From: JAWKZG01 sp041396125
Lineage (GTDB): Bacteria > Pseudomonadota > Gammaproteobacteria > Competibacterales > Competibacteraceae
Direction of reading: 5' to 3'
NCBI GenBank assembly: GCA_041396125.1
Contig: JAWKZG010000002.1
Coordinates: 558,001 to 622,000, forward strand
Length of the DNA: 64,000 bases
In this document: positions 1 to 9,514 of the stretch, piece by piece
Position numbering within the stretch: position 1 is the stretch's first letter
Layout of the letters: every line of letters begins with the position of its first letter
Program-made: the position numbers and the translations under genes
Notes under the pieces: model-generated
The model's input: the letters and a program-made list of their open reading frames with translations, nothing else
Database searches by the model: none
What the model was told of the DNA's origin: nothing

Positions 1-201
1 TTGGTATGCGTTATCCAAACCGGATCATTATGTTGTTGATACCGCTGATTCCTATGCCGGCAAAATATTTTGTCATTCTGTTCGCCGCGTTTGAATTATG
101 GTCCGGAATTACCGGCACCAGGCGGGGTCGCGCATTTTGCCCATCTCGGCGGAATGCTGGCTGGTTTTTTATTGCGGGCTGGCTCCGCGCAGCGCCGCTG
201 A
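1..201 (+). pseudogene. Rhomboid-family intramembrane serine protease, C-terminal part, frameshifted
   Basis: Only the C-terminal end of a rhomboid protease lies in the window; the 5' part is off the left edge. The first frame reads a stretch typical of rhomboids around the YPN...MLLIPLIPMPAKYF segment. Between about 115 and 124 the reading moves by one frame and continues with GGVAHFAHLGGMLAGFLL, which carries the family's catalytic histidine in the AHLGGMLAG helix. A stop follows at 199-201. Residues are conserved on both sides of the shift, so one base is missing or extra. The serine nucleophile would lie upstream of the window. Family membership is fairly sure; the intact state is not. 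Confidence 0.7.
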
Positions 202-312
202 CCGCTTCTCGCCAATACCATTATCAGCTGACCAGCCCGACGTCCTGGTCCGGGCTGGTTTCTTTTGCCGGATCCGCTTGCAATTGCCGGGTGTACCCAT
301 AGATTGCAGGCT

Positions 313-1261
313 ATGACTATCAACAACTGCATCAACATAAGCTGAATAATACGCTGCAATCGGTCTTGCCGATTGCCGGCATGGCTATCCTGCTGGGCGT
401 CGTGGGCGGGTTGTTTGCCGGGCCGGTTGGTATCTGGCTGGCGCTGACGGTATGCGCGCTGGTGCTGGCTTTCGGACCGCAATTGTCACCGCGTTTCGTG
501 TTGAGCCTGTACCGGGCCCAGCCCATTGACCAGCGGCAGGCGCCCGATCTGCACCTGACCGCAGAGCTTGGCCGACGCGCCGGTCTGGCCCGGACACCGC
601 AGCTTTTTTATATCCCCAGCCAGATAATGAATGCGTTTGCAGTCGGCTCCCGATGATGCGGCTATTGCTTGTCTCGACCGATGGCTTGCTGCGCCGCCTG
701 CCCATGCGGGAACTGGCCGCTGTGCTGGCGCATGAAATCAGCCATGTCAAACATAACGATATGTGGGTTATGAATCTGGCCGATGTGATCAGCCGGATAA
801 CCATTATCTTGTCGCAGGCAGGCTTGTTTCTGCTGCTGTTTTCAATTCCTTTATTGCTGCTGGGGATGGCAGATATCTCCTTGCTGGCGATCCTGCTGCT
901 GATTTTTGCGCCGACCCTGACCACACTCTTGCAGCTGGCCTTGTCCCGTGCGCGTGAGTTCGATGCGGACCTGGGTGCGGTGCAGCTGACCGGTGACCCA
1001 GCTGGCCTGGCTGCCGCTTTGCGCCAATTGGAACAGTATCAGGGCAGCTGGCTGGAACAGATTTTCATGCCGGGGCGGCGTACACCGGAAACCGGCCTGG
1101 CTGCGCACGCACCCACCTCTGCCGAGCGTATCGAACGATTACGGGCGCTGAGTACGAGCTACAACGTGCAGGAATTGCCGCCAGGAACGCTGCAGCGGCC
1201 GGATCAGACCGGGCGTTTAGCGACCCGGCCGCGCTGGCATTGGCATGGCCTATGGTATTGA
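313..1261 (+). pseudogene. M48 family zinc metalloprotease (HtpX-like), frameshifted
   Basis: Membrane-bound M48 peptidase of the HtpX type, which degrades damaged membrane proteins. Two hydrophobic segments near the N-terminus (about 366-450) are followed by the conserved MNAFAVGSR region, the zinc motif HEISH at 731-745, further membrane segments, and the third ligand region REFDAD near 955. One base appears missing near 651 and one extra near 670; correcting both restores the usual DDAAIAV-TDGLL sequence. The start is uncertain: the coding frame has a stop at 300-302, and ATG 313 is in frame only if another base is missing just after it. It lies directly downstream of the rhomboid gene on the same strand, so the two membrane proteases may be co-transcribed. 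Confidence 0.75.
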
Positions 1262-1284
1262 TAGACTCCTGTGGTATTGATAGA
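1253..1284. repeat. 13-bp direct repeat at the end of the M48 gene
   Basis: TGGTATTGATAGA occurs at 1253-1265 and again at 1272-1284, offset by 19 bases and straddling the M48 stop codon. It could be a small local duplication or an assembly artefact. No function is assigned. Confidence 0.6.
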
Positions 1285-1432
1285 TCAGTGATATTTCACA
1301 TTGCAAAAAACTTTTCTTCCCAGTAACTAGCCAGCTAATCATTAGCCAGTAATATTCCTGCTGCGTCGGCACACGGCTTCCGCAGTGTTCATCCAGTTTT
1401 AGTTTTTTTCGATTTAGGGGATTTTTGTACTA

Positions 1433-3193
1433 ATGACTACGACCAATAGGGCGCTTTTAGACTGGGTCGAATCGGTGGCCGCGCACACTAAACCTGATCA
1501 TATTCATTGGTGTGATGGCTCTCAGGACGAGTACCGTCAACTGATCGATCACATGCTGGCCAGTGGCGAGCTGGAGCAGCTCAATCCGACAACTCATCCC
1601 AACTGTTATTTACACCGTTCGGATCCGACCGATGTGGCGCGAACCGAGCATCTGACGTTTATCTGCACGGAAAATAAAGACGATGCCGGCCCAAATAATC
1701 ACTGGATGGAGCCGGCAGATGCCAAAGCCAAAATGGAGGCACTGTTCGCGGGCTCAATGCGGGGTCGTACGCTGTACGTTGTTCCTTATTGCATGGGGCC
1801 GCTGGACTCACCGCTGGCCCGTCTGGGTGTGGAACTGACCGACAGCGCGTATGTCGCTGCCAATATGTATCTGATGACGCGGATGGGGCGGGCAGCGCTG
1901 GAACGTATCGAGCGCGAAGGCAGCTTTGTCAAAGGCCTGCATTCACTGGGTGATCTGCACCTGGATCGGCGCTTCATCATGCATTTTCCGCAAGAGCTAA
2001 GCATTATGAGCATCGGTTCCGGTTATGGCGGTAATGCTCTGCTGGGAAAAAATGCCATGCCTTGGCGCATTGCCAGCCGCAGGCGCGCGTCAGGAAGGCT
2101 GGCTGGCTGGAGCATATGCTGATTGTCGGGATTCAGAACCCGGCCGGTGAAATTCATTATATCGCCGCGCATTCCCTTCCGCTTGCGGTAAAACCAATCT
2201 GGCCATGCTGATTCCGCCAGGGTCCATGCCCGGTTATAAAGTATGGACAGTGGCGACGATATCGCCTGGATGCATCTGGGTGAGGACGGCCGTTTATATG
2301 CCATTAACCCCGGAAGCGGGTTTTTGGGTCGCACCGGGTACCAGTGCAATGCACCAACCCCAATGCGGTGGACATGCTGCAGCACGATACGATTTTTACC
2401 AATATCGGGGTTACTGATGACAATCAGCCCTGGTGGGAAGATCTGACCGCGCACGCCTGCCTTGAACTGGCGCGGTGAGCCGTTCGATCCGGAACAGGCC
2501 GGCGGCACATCCGAATTCCTCTGTTTTACCGTGTCGGCCAAACAATGCCTGAAGCTATTCTGAACAGGCTGAAAATCCTCACGGTGTGCCGATTTCCGCT
2601 ATTATTTTTGGTGGCCGACGGCACGTCTGGCACCGCTGGTGATGCAATCCAGAGACTGGCGACACGGGTTTTAATAGGGGCATCTGTCGCCTCCGGAAAC
2701 GACTGCAGCAGCGACCGGGAAAGTGGGCCATGTACGGCGTGACCCGATGGCCATGAAGCCGTTTTGCGGCTACAACTTTGCTGATTACTGGGCGCACTGG
2801 TTGAGTTTTGCTGAAAAATCCGAGCATCTGCCCAAGATTTTCCATGTCAACTGGTTCCGTAAGAATGCGCAGGGTAAATTCATCTGGCCGGGATTTGGTG
2901 AAAATCTGCGGGTATTAAACTGGATCATCGGCCGTTGCAGCGGGGACGCCCATGCGGTGCAGACGCCGGTCGGTTATTTGCCCTCGGCTGACGATATTGA
3001 CCTGAGCGGACTGGATCTGAGCCGGGCGGATTTGGCGTCCCTGTTGTCGGTGGACAACCACAGCTGGCTGGAAGAAATGTCGGAAATTCATGGTTATCTG
3101 GCTGAATATGGTGACCGGCTACCGGCTGGCCTGTGGGACGAACACGCCAATATCGTGAAAATGCTGCAGGAAAAAGCCAGCACAGCAGCCTGA
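1433..3193 (+). pseudogene. pckG: Phosphoenolpyruvate carboxykinase (GTP), multiple frameshifts
   Basis: GTP-dependent PEP carboxykinase, which converts oxaloacetate to PEP with GTP and CO2 release at the entry to gluconeogenesis. The N-terminal 200 residues are clean and include MRGRTLYVVPYCMGPLDSP. The nucleotide loop FPSACGKTNLAML can be read near 2172-2210, then MPGYKVWTV, GEDGRLYAINP, PHGVPISAIIFGGR and ETTAAATGKVGHVRRDPMAMKPF in changing frames. The last 155 residues (from about 2723) are clean again and hold FHVNWFRKNAQGKFIWPGFGEN. The total span fits the usual length of about 590-600 residues. Many indels lie between about 2050 and 2700, with almost no disruptive substitutions. The start at 1433 follows an AGGGGA stretch. 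A GTP-type enzyme rather than the ATP-type PckA suggests growth on acetate or C2-C4 acids. Damaged as given; possibly sequencing error. Confidence 0.85.
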
Positions 3194-3328
3194 TCGCTTA
3201 TTTGCCTCTCCCGCGTTACAGACTGGTGCCCAGGTGCCAGTCTGGCTAAAAGCCTGTTTCTTTTATAAGATAGCTGCGCTTCACGGCATTTGCTTGTGTC
3301 GTTTTAACCATTATCAGAGGAGAGTCGC

Positions 3329-3691
3329 ATGGCAGTTAATGATACCTGTGTCAGCATCGTACCTTATTTTAAGGTTCATCAAGGTCAGCTTGATAACTTC
3401 AAAGCAGGTTGCGAGAAGTTTATCGAAAAAACCCAGCCTGAAGATAAATGCCTGTATTACGGCTTTTGCTTTAATGGTGACGAGGTGCATTGCCGTGAAG
3501 GATATGCCGATGCCGAAGGTGCGCTGGCCCATTTGCAGAATGTCGATGCATTGCTGAAAGAAGCACTGACTATCTCGGATCTGACCAAGCTGGAAATCCA
3601 CGGACCGGAACAGGAACTCGCCAAACTGCGCGGTCCGCTGGCCGGCCTGAATCCGACTTACTTTGTGCTGGAATACGGTTTCAGAAAATAA
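3329..3691 (+). CDS. Small dimeric alpha/beta-barrel (ABM-like) protein
   Basis: 120-residue cytosolic protein with no signal peptide and a good ribosome site (GAGGAGAG ahead of ATG 3329). The pattern VSIVPYFKVHQGQLDNFKAGCEKFIEKTQPEDKCLYYGF, then a long helix and a final strand, resembles the antibiotic-biosynthesis-monooxygenase/dimeric ferredoxin-like fold. Members range from quinol monooxygenases to proteins of unknown activity, and no catalytic residue identifies a substrate. It sits alone between the PEP carboxykinase gene and the convergent choline transporter operon. Fold assignment is an inference; function unknown. Confidence 0.65.
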   Translation: MAVNDTCVSIVPYFKVHQGQLDNFKAGCEKFIEKTQPEDKCLYYGFCFNGDEVHCREGYADAEGALAHLQNVDALLKEALTISDLTKLEIHGPEQELAKLRGPLAGLNPTYFVLEYGFRK

Positions 3692-3727
3692 ATCTCGCGA
3701 TTCATTTTTCTGCACGGCCAGTCTTTA

Positions 3728-3755
3728 GGGCGCAAAACCTGCCGGTATTGCGCCC
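3728..3755. terminator. Inverted repeat between convergent genes (possible terminator)
   Basis: GGGCGCAA (3728-3735) and TTGCGCCC (3748-3755) form an 8-bp perfect stem with a 12-base loop, between the end of the ABM-like gene and the end of choV. Neither side has a clear T-run, so intrinsic termination is only a suggestion. Confidence 0.4.
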
Positions 3756-3773
3756 GCCAGGTCTGCACCCTAT

Positions 3774-4958
3774 TCAGGTTGTTGCTTGCGGTTGTCGCAG
3801 CAGTCCGCGATAAATCTCATCGTCCCCGATCACACCAACAATACGCTCATCCACCTGCAGTAGCAGCGGTCGACCTGTAGCGTATTTAATCTCCAGCGCT
3901 TTTTGCATCAGAATATCGACCGGCGCGATAACCGCCAGCGGCATGTGCTGGCCACTCAAATCGAGATAATGATGGTAGTTTTGCAGCTTGACCAACTGGT
4001 CATCGCTGAACATATCGAGTACCTGACCCTGATCCCCCAAGCGTATTCTGTGACGAGCACTGCTATCCAGCAGAATCGCATCGTCGCTACGTTTTAGTTT
4101 TTCGACCGGCGTCATCAGCGAGCCGCCACGCAATACATTGAGCGGGTTCATATGGGCGACAAAATCCGCGACATATTGGTTGGCAGGCTTGAGTACGATT
4201 TGCTCCGGCTCGCCGTACTGTACGATACGGCCGCCATCCATAATGGCAATGTGGGTGCCAAGCTTGAGCGCTTCATCCAGATCGTGGCTGACAAAGATGA
4301 TGGTTTTTTTCAGATTATGCTGCAGCTCCAGCAGTTCATCCTGCAGGTGATCTCGGATCAGCGGGTCGAGCGCGGAGAAGGGCTCGTCCATTAACAGAAT
4401 ATCCGCATCGGTGGCAAAAGCCCGCGCCAGTCCCACCCGCTGCTGCATGCCGCCGGAAAGCTCGTGGGCGTATTTATCAGCCCATTGATCCAATCCGACC
4501 AGTTTCAGTTTTTCAGCCACCACTGCGCGTCTGGCGCTGTTTCCCATACCGCGCAACTCCAGCCCCAGGCCGACATTTTCTGCCACCGTGCGCCAGGGCA
4601 GAAGCGCAAACTGCTGGAAAACCATGGCGACACGGTTACGGCGCAAACGGCGCAAGGTGCGTTTATTACAGCGGGCAATGTCGATGACACCGCTCGGGTC
4701 GTCGAGCAAAACCTCGCCGCGAGTCGGTTGGTTCAGCCGATTGACACAACGCAGCAAAGTGGATTTACCGGAACCGGACAGTCCCATCAATACGCAGATT
4801 TCACCTTCGGTAATGCTGATCGAGGCATCTGCCACCCCGAGGACACAGCCGGTCTGCTCCAGAATAGCTTGTCGATCAGCACCCTGATCCAGCAGTTGCA
4901 AGGCTTCATTGCGTTCATTGCCAAAAACAATATCGACGTTACAGAAATTCGACAGCAC
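3774..4958 (-). CDS. choV: Choline/glycine betaine ABC transporter ATP-binding protein
   Basis: ATPase subunit of the choline importer; it energises ChoW using choline delivered by ChoX. Walker A GLSGSGKST at residues 59-67, Q-loop near 115, signature LSGGMQQR at 167-174, Walker B ILLMDEP at 187-193 and the switch histidine in FVSHDLDEAL. The C-terminal 100 residues are a weakly conserved CBS-like tail, as in ProV/ChoV. The open frame begins with GTG at 4958. However, ATG 4960-4962, placed six bases after GAGGA, begins a different frame reading MSAVEF and joins the family N-terminus (NVDIVFGNE) if one base near 4945 is removed. The true start is therefore probably ATG 4962 with a one-base error. 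Last gene of choX-choW-choV; 13 bases separate it from choW. Confidence 0.92.
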   Translation of the reverse strand: MLSNFCNVDIVFGNERNEALQLLDQGADRQAILEQTGCVLGVADASISITEGEICVLMGLSGSGKSTLLRCVNRLNQPTRGEVLLDDPSGVIDIARCNKRTLRRLRRNRVAMVFQQFALLPWRTVAENVGLGLELRGMGNSARRAVVAEKLKLVGLDQWADKYAHELSGGMQQRVGLARAFATDADILLMDEPFSALDPLIRDHLQDELLELQHNLKKTIIFVSHDLDEALKLGTHIAIMDGGRIVQYGEPEQIVLKPANQYVADFVAHMNPLNVLRGGSLMTPVEKLKRSDDAILLDSSARHRIRLGDQGQVLDMFSDDQLVKLQNYHHYLDLSGQHMPLAVIAPVDILMQKALEIKYATGRPLLLQVDERIVGVIGDDEIYRGLLRQPQATT

Positions 4959-4971
4959 TCATAAATAATCC

Positions 4972-5835
4972 TCAATGATCCTGCGACGAATTTGAGCGCG
5001 CCGGTTGTTTAAACACCCGATCCAGCAGAATCGCAATAATCACGATGGCCAGTCCGGCTTCGAAACCTTTGGCGATATTGACTGTATTCAGTGCCCGCAC
5101 TACCGGTTTACCCAAACCGTCTGCCCCGACCAGGGCGGCAATAACCACCATGGAGAGACTCAGCATGATGCATTGCGTCAGCCCGGCCATAATGGTGGGC
5201 AAGGCGTGTGGCAGTTCGACTTTCCATAACAACTGGCGGCGGGTCGCGCCGAAGGATTCGCCCGCTTCGAGCAGCGGTTTCGGTACGGATTGAATACCCA
5301 GCGAGGTCAGTCGGATCGGTGCGGGAACGGCAAAGATAACCGTGGAAATCAGGCCAGGCACTACCCCCAGTCCGAACAGAATCAGGGTGGGGATCAGATA
5401 CACAAACGTCGGGATGGTCTGCATTAAGTCCAGTATCGGTCGCAATAGCGCGAACAGCCAGGGTCGGTGCGCGGCGGCAATCCCCGTGGGAATGCCAATC
5501 AGCATGCAGATCAGCGTTGCGAACAGCACCAGGGCCAGTGTTTCGGTGGTTTCTTCCCAATAGCCCAGGTTAATGACTAACAAGAGCGACAGTACAATAC
5601 CGAGTACCAGCTTCCAGGAGCGGTGCAGCCAGAAACTCAGCGCCGCAATGATAGCGATTAAGACCAATGGCGGTGGCCATTGCAGCAGATCGATAAAACC
5701 CTCAATAAGCCAGCCTAACCCGTCTGATACAGCGTTGAAAAACCAGGCGGCGTGCTCATTGAGCCAGTCGACACCGGTGTTGATCCACCTGCCTATCGGA
5801 ATTTTGTTTTCAGTCAGCCAGCTTAGCCAATCCAT
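4972..5835 (-). CDS. choW: Choline/glycine betaine ABC transporter permease
   Basis: Inner-membrane permease of the choline importer (ProW/ChoW family), 287 residues, the usual length for ChoW. About six to seven hydrophobic segments are visible from residue 55 on. The EAA coupling loop that docks onto the ATPase reads EAGESFGATRRQLLWKVELPHALPTIMAG near residues 188-216. Start ATG 5835 has AGGAG seven bases upstream. It lies between choX and choV in a compact minus-strand operon (73 bases after choX, 13 before choV). No CBS or substrate-binding domain is fused, so this is the three-component arrangement. Confidence 0.93.
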   Translation of the reverse strand: MDWLSWLTENKIPIGRWINTGVDWLNEHAAWFFNAVSDGLGWLIEGFIDLLQWPPPLVLIAIIAALSFWLHRSWKLVLGIVLSLLLVINLGYWEETTETLALVLFATLICMLIGIPTGIAAAHRPWLFALLRPILDLMQTIPTFVYLIPTLILFGLGVVPGLISTVIFAVPAPIRLTSLGIQSVPKPLLEAGESFGATRRQLLWKVELPHALPTIMAGLTQCIMLSLSMVVIAALVGADGLGKPVVRALNTVNIAKGFEAGLAIVIIAILLDRVFKQPARSNSSQDH

Positions 5836-5908
5836 CAGTAGCTCCTGTTGTGCCGGCGTTGACGCTGCGGTTGTTGCAGCATGTTAACTCGTTGTGAGCC
5901 ATGTGGGA

Positions 5909-6862
5909 TTACAAGCCCAGCTGTGATTTGACAGCGGCCAGTCCGTCTTGCCCGTCGAAAGTGGTCACACCGTTCAGCCAGTTATCCAGCACGGCCGGAT
6001 TTTGCTGCAGCCAGGCGGTGGCCGCGTCCTCCGGATCTTCGCCGTCGTCCAGGATCGCAGCCATGATTTCGTTTTCCATAGCCAGGGTGAAACTCATATT
6101 GTTCAGCAGTTGACCGACGTTGGGGCATTCTTCGGTGTAACCGGCGCGTACATTGGTAAACACCGTGGCACCGCCGAAATTAGGGCCGAACCAGTCGTCA
6201 CCGCCAGCCAGATAGGTCATCTCGAAATTGGCGTTCATCGGGTGGGGCTCCCAACCGAGAAAAACCATCCATTCATCACGCCGTGCAGCACGGGCAACCT
6301 GCGACAGCATACCGGCTTCGCTGGACTCCACCACTTCAAAGCCCTGCAGGCCGAAAGCATTGTCATCGATCATTTTCTGAATCAGCCGATTACCGTCATT
6401 GCCCGGCTCGATACCATAGATTTTTCCATCCAGTTCATCTTTGAATTTGGCAATATCGGCGAAGTCTTTAAGCCCGCCTTCCGCCACATATTGAGGTACG
6501 GCGAGGGTGTATTTTGCACCTTCCAGGTTGGCACCGAGCACCTCGACCGAGCCGTCTTCGCGATAAGGGGTGATATCGGCTTCCATTGTTGGCATCCAGT
6601 TGCCCAGGAAAATATCAATATCTTTATTTTTCAGGCTGGTATACGTTACAGGAACCGACAATACCTGGGTCTTGGGCTGGTAGCCCAAACCTTCCAGTAC
6701 AACGGTAGCGGTGGCTGTAGTGGCAGTGATATCCGTCCAGCCCACATCAGCAAAGCGTACGGTCTGGCAGGATTCCGGGTCATTTGCCCAGGCGCTGCTG
6801 AAGGTGCTCAGGGCGGCGGCAAAGGTACAAGCTGCTGCCGCAGCAAGCCGTGATTGGTACAT
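5909..6862 (-). CDS. choX: Choline-binding periplasmic protein
   Basis: Substrate-binding protein of the choline ABC importer, 317 residues. Signal peptide with cleavage after SSAWA (residue 26), then the family sequences DVGWTDITATTA and KDIDIFLGNWMPTME. Aromatic residues W42, W89, Y118 and W204 sit one position off the choline-binding box known in Sinorhizobium meliloti ChoX (W43, W90, Y119, W205), which supports choline rather than proline betaine as ligand. Start ATG 6862 follows AGGAGATGATCT. First gene of the operon; the 93-base gap to the upstream hugZ-like gene leaves room for its own promoter. No betI-like regulator or betAB genes are adjacent. Confidence 0.93.
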   Translation of the reverse strand: MYQSRLAAAAACTFAAALSTFSSAWANDPESCQTVRFADVGWTDITATTATATVVLEGLGYQPKTQVLSVPVTYTSLKNKDIDIFLGNWMPTMEADITPYREDGSVEVLGANLEGAKYTLAVPQYVAEGGLKDFADIAKFKDELDGKIYGIEPGNDGNRLIQKMIDDNAFGLQGFEVVESSEAGMLSQVARAARRDEWMVFLGWEPHPMNANFEMTYLAGGDDWFGPNFGGATVFTNVRAGYTEECPNVGQLLNNMSFTLAMENEIMAAILDDGEDPEDAATAWLQQNPAVLDNWLNGVTTFDGQDGLAAVKSQLGL

Positions 6863-6955
6863 AGATCATCTCCTGTGTGGTATGAACGGGTTGTTCTGTT
6901 TCACGATGTTCAAGGCGATCGGGCCCGTAGAATTGTCTTGTATTATTGAGGTTTT

Positions 6956-7711
6956 TCAGGCATTGAGCAATTGCCGCGCCTGCTGCGCCAGGGCAACCAG
7001 GACGGGTCTGACCTGTTGCGGATCAGTCAGCGGCGCATCGAATACCAGGCGGGTCATTTCCGCTTTGCCCTGGCCGCGACAGAACATGTCGAAGCCGAAA
7101 CGATCGATGCTGGTCATGGCGCAGCTTTCCGCCCAGCGCAGACCGGCGAAAGCGTGGGCATAATCCACCAGATTTTGTTCATGATCTTCGCTCATATGCT
7201 TGACGATGGCGGCTGCGGCCTCGCCCAGCGGATCGATACTGGCGGCCTGATAGTCAGCCCCCCCGATCCAGCCCATGCGACCGAAGCCTGCAATATAGCG
7301 TACTTTATTGACCTGCAGACGGTAAAACGCAAAATCGCTGAAACTCAGATAGCTCTCGGCCGCCGGATGCAATGCGATATACTGGGTGGCGTAAGCAGTT
7401 TTGTCGTCGTTGTCTGCGCTAACGTCGCCGAGCAGGCAGAGACGTGCTTGCGACAGTAATTCACCGTCGCCCAGGGCAGGAGCAATTAACAACGACGCGC
7501 GCCGGTCCGCCATAATATTGATCTGATGTTCCGCCAACCTGCTTAACAGCATCACTACGTCGCCGTCGGGCAGAGGCAGATATTCGACTACTGAGCCATA
7601 CGGATAGCCGTCGCTGCTATCCAGAGTTGACAGCATGCCGCGATTGTTCACGTGTGCCAGTGTGCGTGCGCATTCCGCCAGACTGGGGCGGGTGTTGTCG
7701 GTTTCAGTCAT
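6956..7711 (-). CDS. HugZ-like pyridoxamine-phosphate-oxidase-fold protein with DUF2470 domain
   Basis: 251 residues. Residues about 10-150 form a split-barrel, FMN/heme-binding domain (RTLAHVNNRGMLSTLDSSDGYPYGSVVEYLPLPDG, then HQINIMADRRASLLI). Residues about 165-250 match the DUF2470 domain (AAAAIVKHMSEDHEQNLVDYAHAFAG, ending in a segment on F-G-F-D-M). This two-domain layout is shared by HugZ-type heme-degrading proteins and by many homologues of unknown activity. It is cytosolic, with no signal peptide. It is on the same strand as choX but 93 bases away, with no functional link seen. Heme utilisation is possible but not shown by the neighbours. Confidence 0.8.
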   Translation of the reverse strand: MTETDNTRPSLAECARTLAHVNNRGMLSTLDSSDGYPYGSVVEYLPLPDGDVVMLLSRLAEHQINIMADRRASLLIAPALGDGELLSQARLCLLGDVSADNDDKTAYATQYIALHPAAESYLSFSDFAFYRLQVNKVRYIAGFGRMGWIGGADYQAASIDPLGEAAAAIVKHMSEDHEQNLVDYAHAFAGLRWAESCAMTSIDRFGFDMFCRGQGKAEMTRLVFDAPLTDPQQVRPVLVALAQQARQLLNA

Positions 7712-7865
7712 AGTTCTCTCGATCAGGATTTACTCGGCCGTACATGATTTCAGTGCTGGGAATAGTGTGGCAAACTTGCAACGAAAAACCCTCCTGCAGG
7801 CGTGTATTAAAGGCCTGTCGCTGCCGTACCCCTATTATTAGCGGATATATAAGTAAGGATAGTCG

Positions 7866-8429
7866 ATGAAGCCAGTTCTGCGAATTGTACCCCCATTAAT
7901 ACTCGGTTTATTGCTTAGTGCCTGCGCTGGCCCCAGCCAGCCGATAAACTGGGCGCATGAGCGAAATATGCGCCAGCCCGATCTGACCGAAACGCATAAA
8001 CTGTTGCAGGAGCAGGAAGGATGGCAGGTGTGGCGCCGGGTGAAGGGGCGTGTTACCCGCTGTGTGGCTGTCAAACCCGCTAATGGCCGACGCTGGCCCC
8101 AATTTGACTGGCAAGTGGTGCCGGTCAGTGGTGGCGCGGGTTTTTATATGTTGTGGGAAGAAAAACAGACGCAGCCGTATTTTGGCTTTTACGGTGCGCA
8201 CTCTTTCGGCAAGGTGACGCTGGCCTGGCGTGACGGCGTCTCTGTGCTGGATACCAATAACCGTGATGCGGTGTTGTCCTGGCAGGGCGAAACACTGGAT
8301 TTTGAAGTCACAACCCAACCTGCTGCCGAAATTTACGCCGAAAGCCTGACCTTAACCGGTCAGCTTGACTTCAGCGGCGTGCAGCAGGCGTATGCGGCTT
8401 TGGAACAATGCCACGAGTGGCGGTTGTAA
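7866..8429 (+). CDS. Predicted lipoprotein, function unknown
   Basis: 187 residues with a lipoprotein signal peptide: a hydrophobic stretch ending in the lipobox LLSAC, with the lipidated cysteine at about residue 20. The mature part is rich in W, Q and E and probably beta-rich (WQVWRRVKGRVTRCVAVKP, FGFYGAHSFGKVTLAWRDG). Two cysteines beyond the lipobox could form a disulfide. AAGGA seven bases before ATG 7866 supports the start. I do not recognise a family. It stands alone between divergent hugZ and a convergent broken dehydrogenase gene. Confidence 0.7.
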   Translation: MKPVLRIVPPLILGLLLSACAGPSQPINWAHERNMRQPDLTETHKLLQEQEGWQVWRRVKGRVTRCVAVKPANGRRWPQFDWQVVPVSGGAGFYMLWEEKQTQPYFGFYGAHSFGKVTLAWRDGVSVLDTNNRDAVLSWQGETLDFEVTTQPAAEIYAESLTLTGQLDFSGVQQAYAALEQCHEWRL

Positions 8430-8538
8430 TAAGGTCTATTTAAATCCGGCAGCGCGACGATTTTAATCCCGGACTACAGACAGCCCAGATAAACCAGGAC
8501 TGATACCTTCGAAGGCATCAGCTCTGGCTCCTTTGGAT

Positions 8539-9446
8539 TTAGAGCCGGATTGTGTCCGTTTGTGCCAGCTGACAGGCGACATCCAGCAAGGCTGAGAAAT
8601 CCTTGGCCGCAAAATCATCGATATTACAGGCCAGAGTGAGGCTTTCGCAGGCTGCTGCACCGGTTGGCAGAGCGACATTGGCCTGCCGGGCGGCGTCAGT
8701 GCCAGTGCCAGATCTTTGCGCGCCAGGTCGATCCGGAAGCCCGGTTCGATGTCGCCGCAGCGAATACCTTGCGGGCCAGGCCGTGGTCAGATGGCCATTA
8801 GTGGCGGTAGTTCCGGTGACAACAGTCAGCGTTTGGGCTGGATCGAGTCCAAACTTCTGTGCCAGCGCAAAGGCCTCGGCATTGATCTGGCAAACTGCGA
8901 TGGCGATAAAATTATTGATCAGCTTGGTGCGGATGCCGCTGCCGGGCTGACCGTCGATGGATGACCGTACCCATGCCCTCCAGAATGGGTTTGACCCGAC
9001 CCATATCATTATGGCTGGCACCGACCATGAACAGCGACTCGCCGCGTTCGGCGAAAGCCACTGTGCGCCCGACCGGGGCATCCACAAGCGCGACACCGGC
9101 TTCGCCCAGGGCCGCAGCAGGTTTGTCTGTGCTGGCCGGGGCAATCGTGCTCATATCGATTAACAGTAAATCATCCTGAGCACTATCGCGGGCATTCGCC
9201 AGCACCCCATTTGTGCCCAGCACAACGCTTTCCACATCGGCTGAATTGGGCAGCATGGTGATGACAATATCAACCTGTCGGGTCAGCTCGGCAACCGAAT
9301 GGCAGGCTTGCGCTCCCAGCGCGGTCAAGGCCTGCATGGCAGTCTCGCGGGTATCGTAGACGTGCAAAGGTAAAACCCTGTTTGAGCAGATTGCTGGCCA
9401 TGGGGCGACCCATGGCACCCAGGCCGATGAAACCGATGGTTTCCAT
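8539..9446 (-). pseudogene. 3-hydroxyisobutyrate dehydrogenase family NAD(P)-dependent oxidoreductase, frameshifted
   Basis: Beta-hydroxyacid dehydrogenase of the 3-HIBDH/tartronate semialdehyde reductase family, span about 300 codons, the normal length. From ATG 9446 it reads METIGFIGLGAMGRPMASNLLKQGF with the Rossmann motif. The frame then shifts near 9366 (a T run on the coding strand) into HVYDTRETAMQAL and the DAPVGRT region, and again near 8955 into GSGIRTKLINNFIA, which holds the catalytic lysine. Further shifts lie near 8700-8790, where LARKDLALAL and ARQANVALPTGAA are readable in different frames. Substrate cannot be told; the family acts on small beta-hydroxy acids such as valine breakdown intermediates. 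Conserved residues survive, so error or very recent decay. Confidence 0.75.
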
Positions 9447-9514
9447 TGTTGTACTCCTCTGGTTTGATGGTTAGCTTGTTTTTATACCGGTTTTAGCGGT
9501 TTGGCGTGCCTGCC

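Noticed and set aside
5948..6853. 301-codon plus-strand open frame opposite choX
   Set aside because: It lies wholly antisense to choX, which has clear family motifs. Long antisense frames are expected from the GC-rich codon use here.
8501..8520. Palindrome around CCTTCGAAGG after the lipoprotein gene
   Set aside because: No loop and no T-run; too short to call a terminator or operator.
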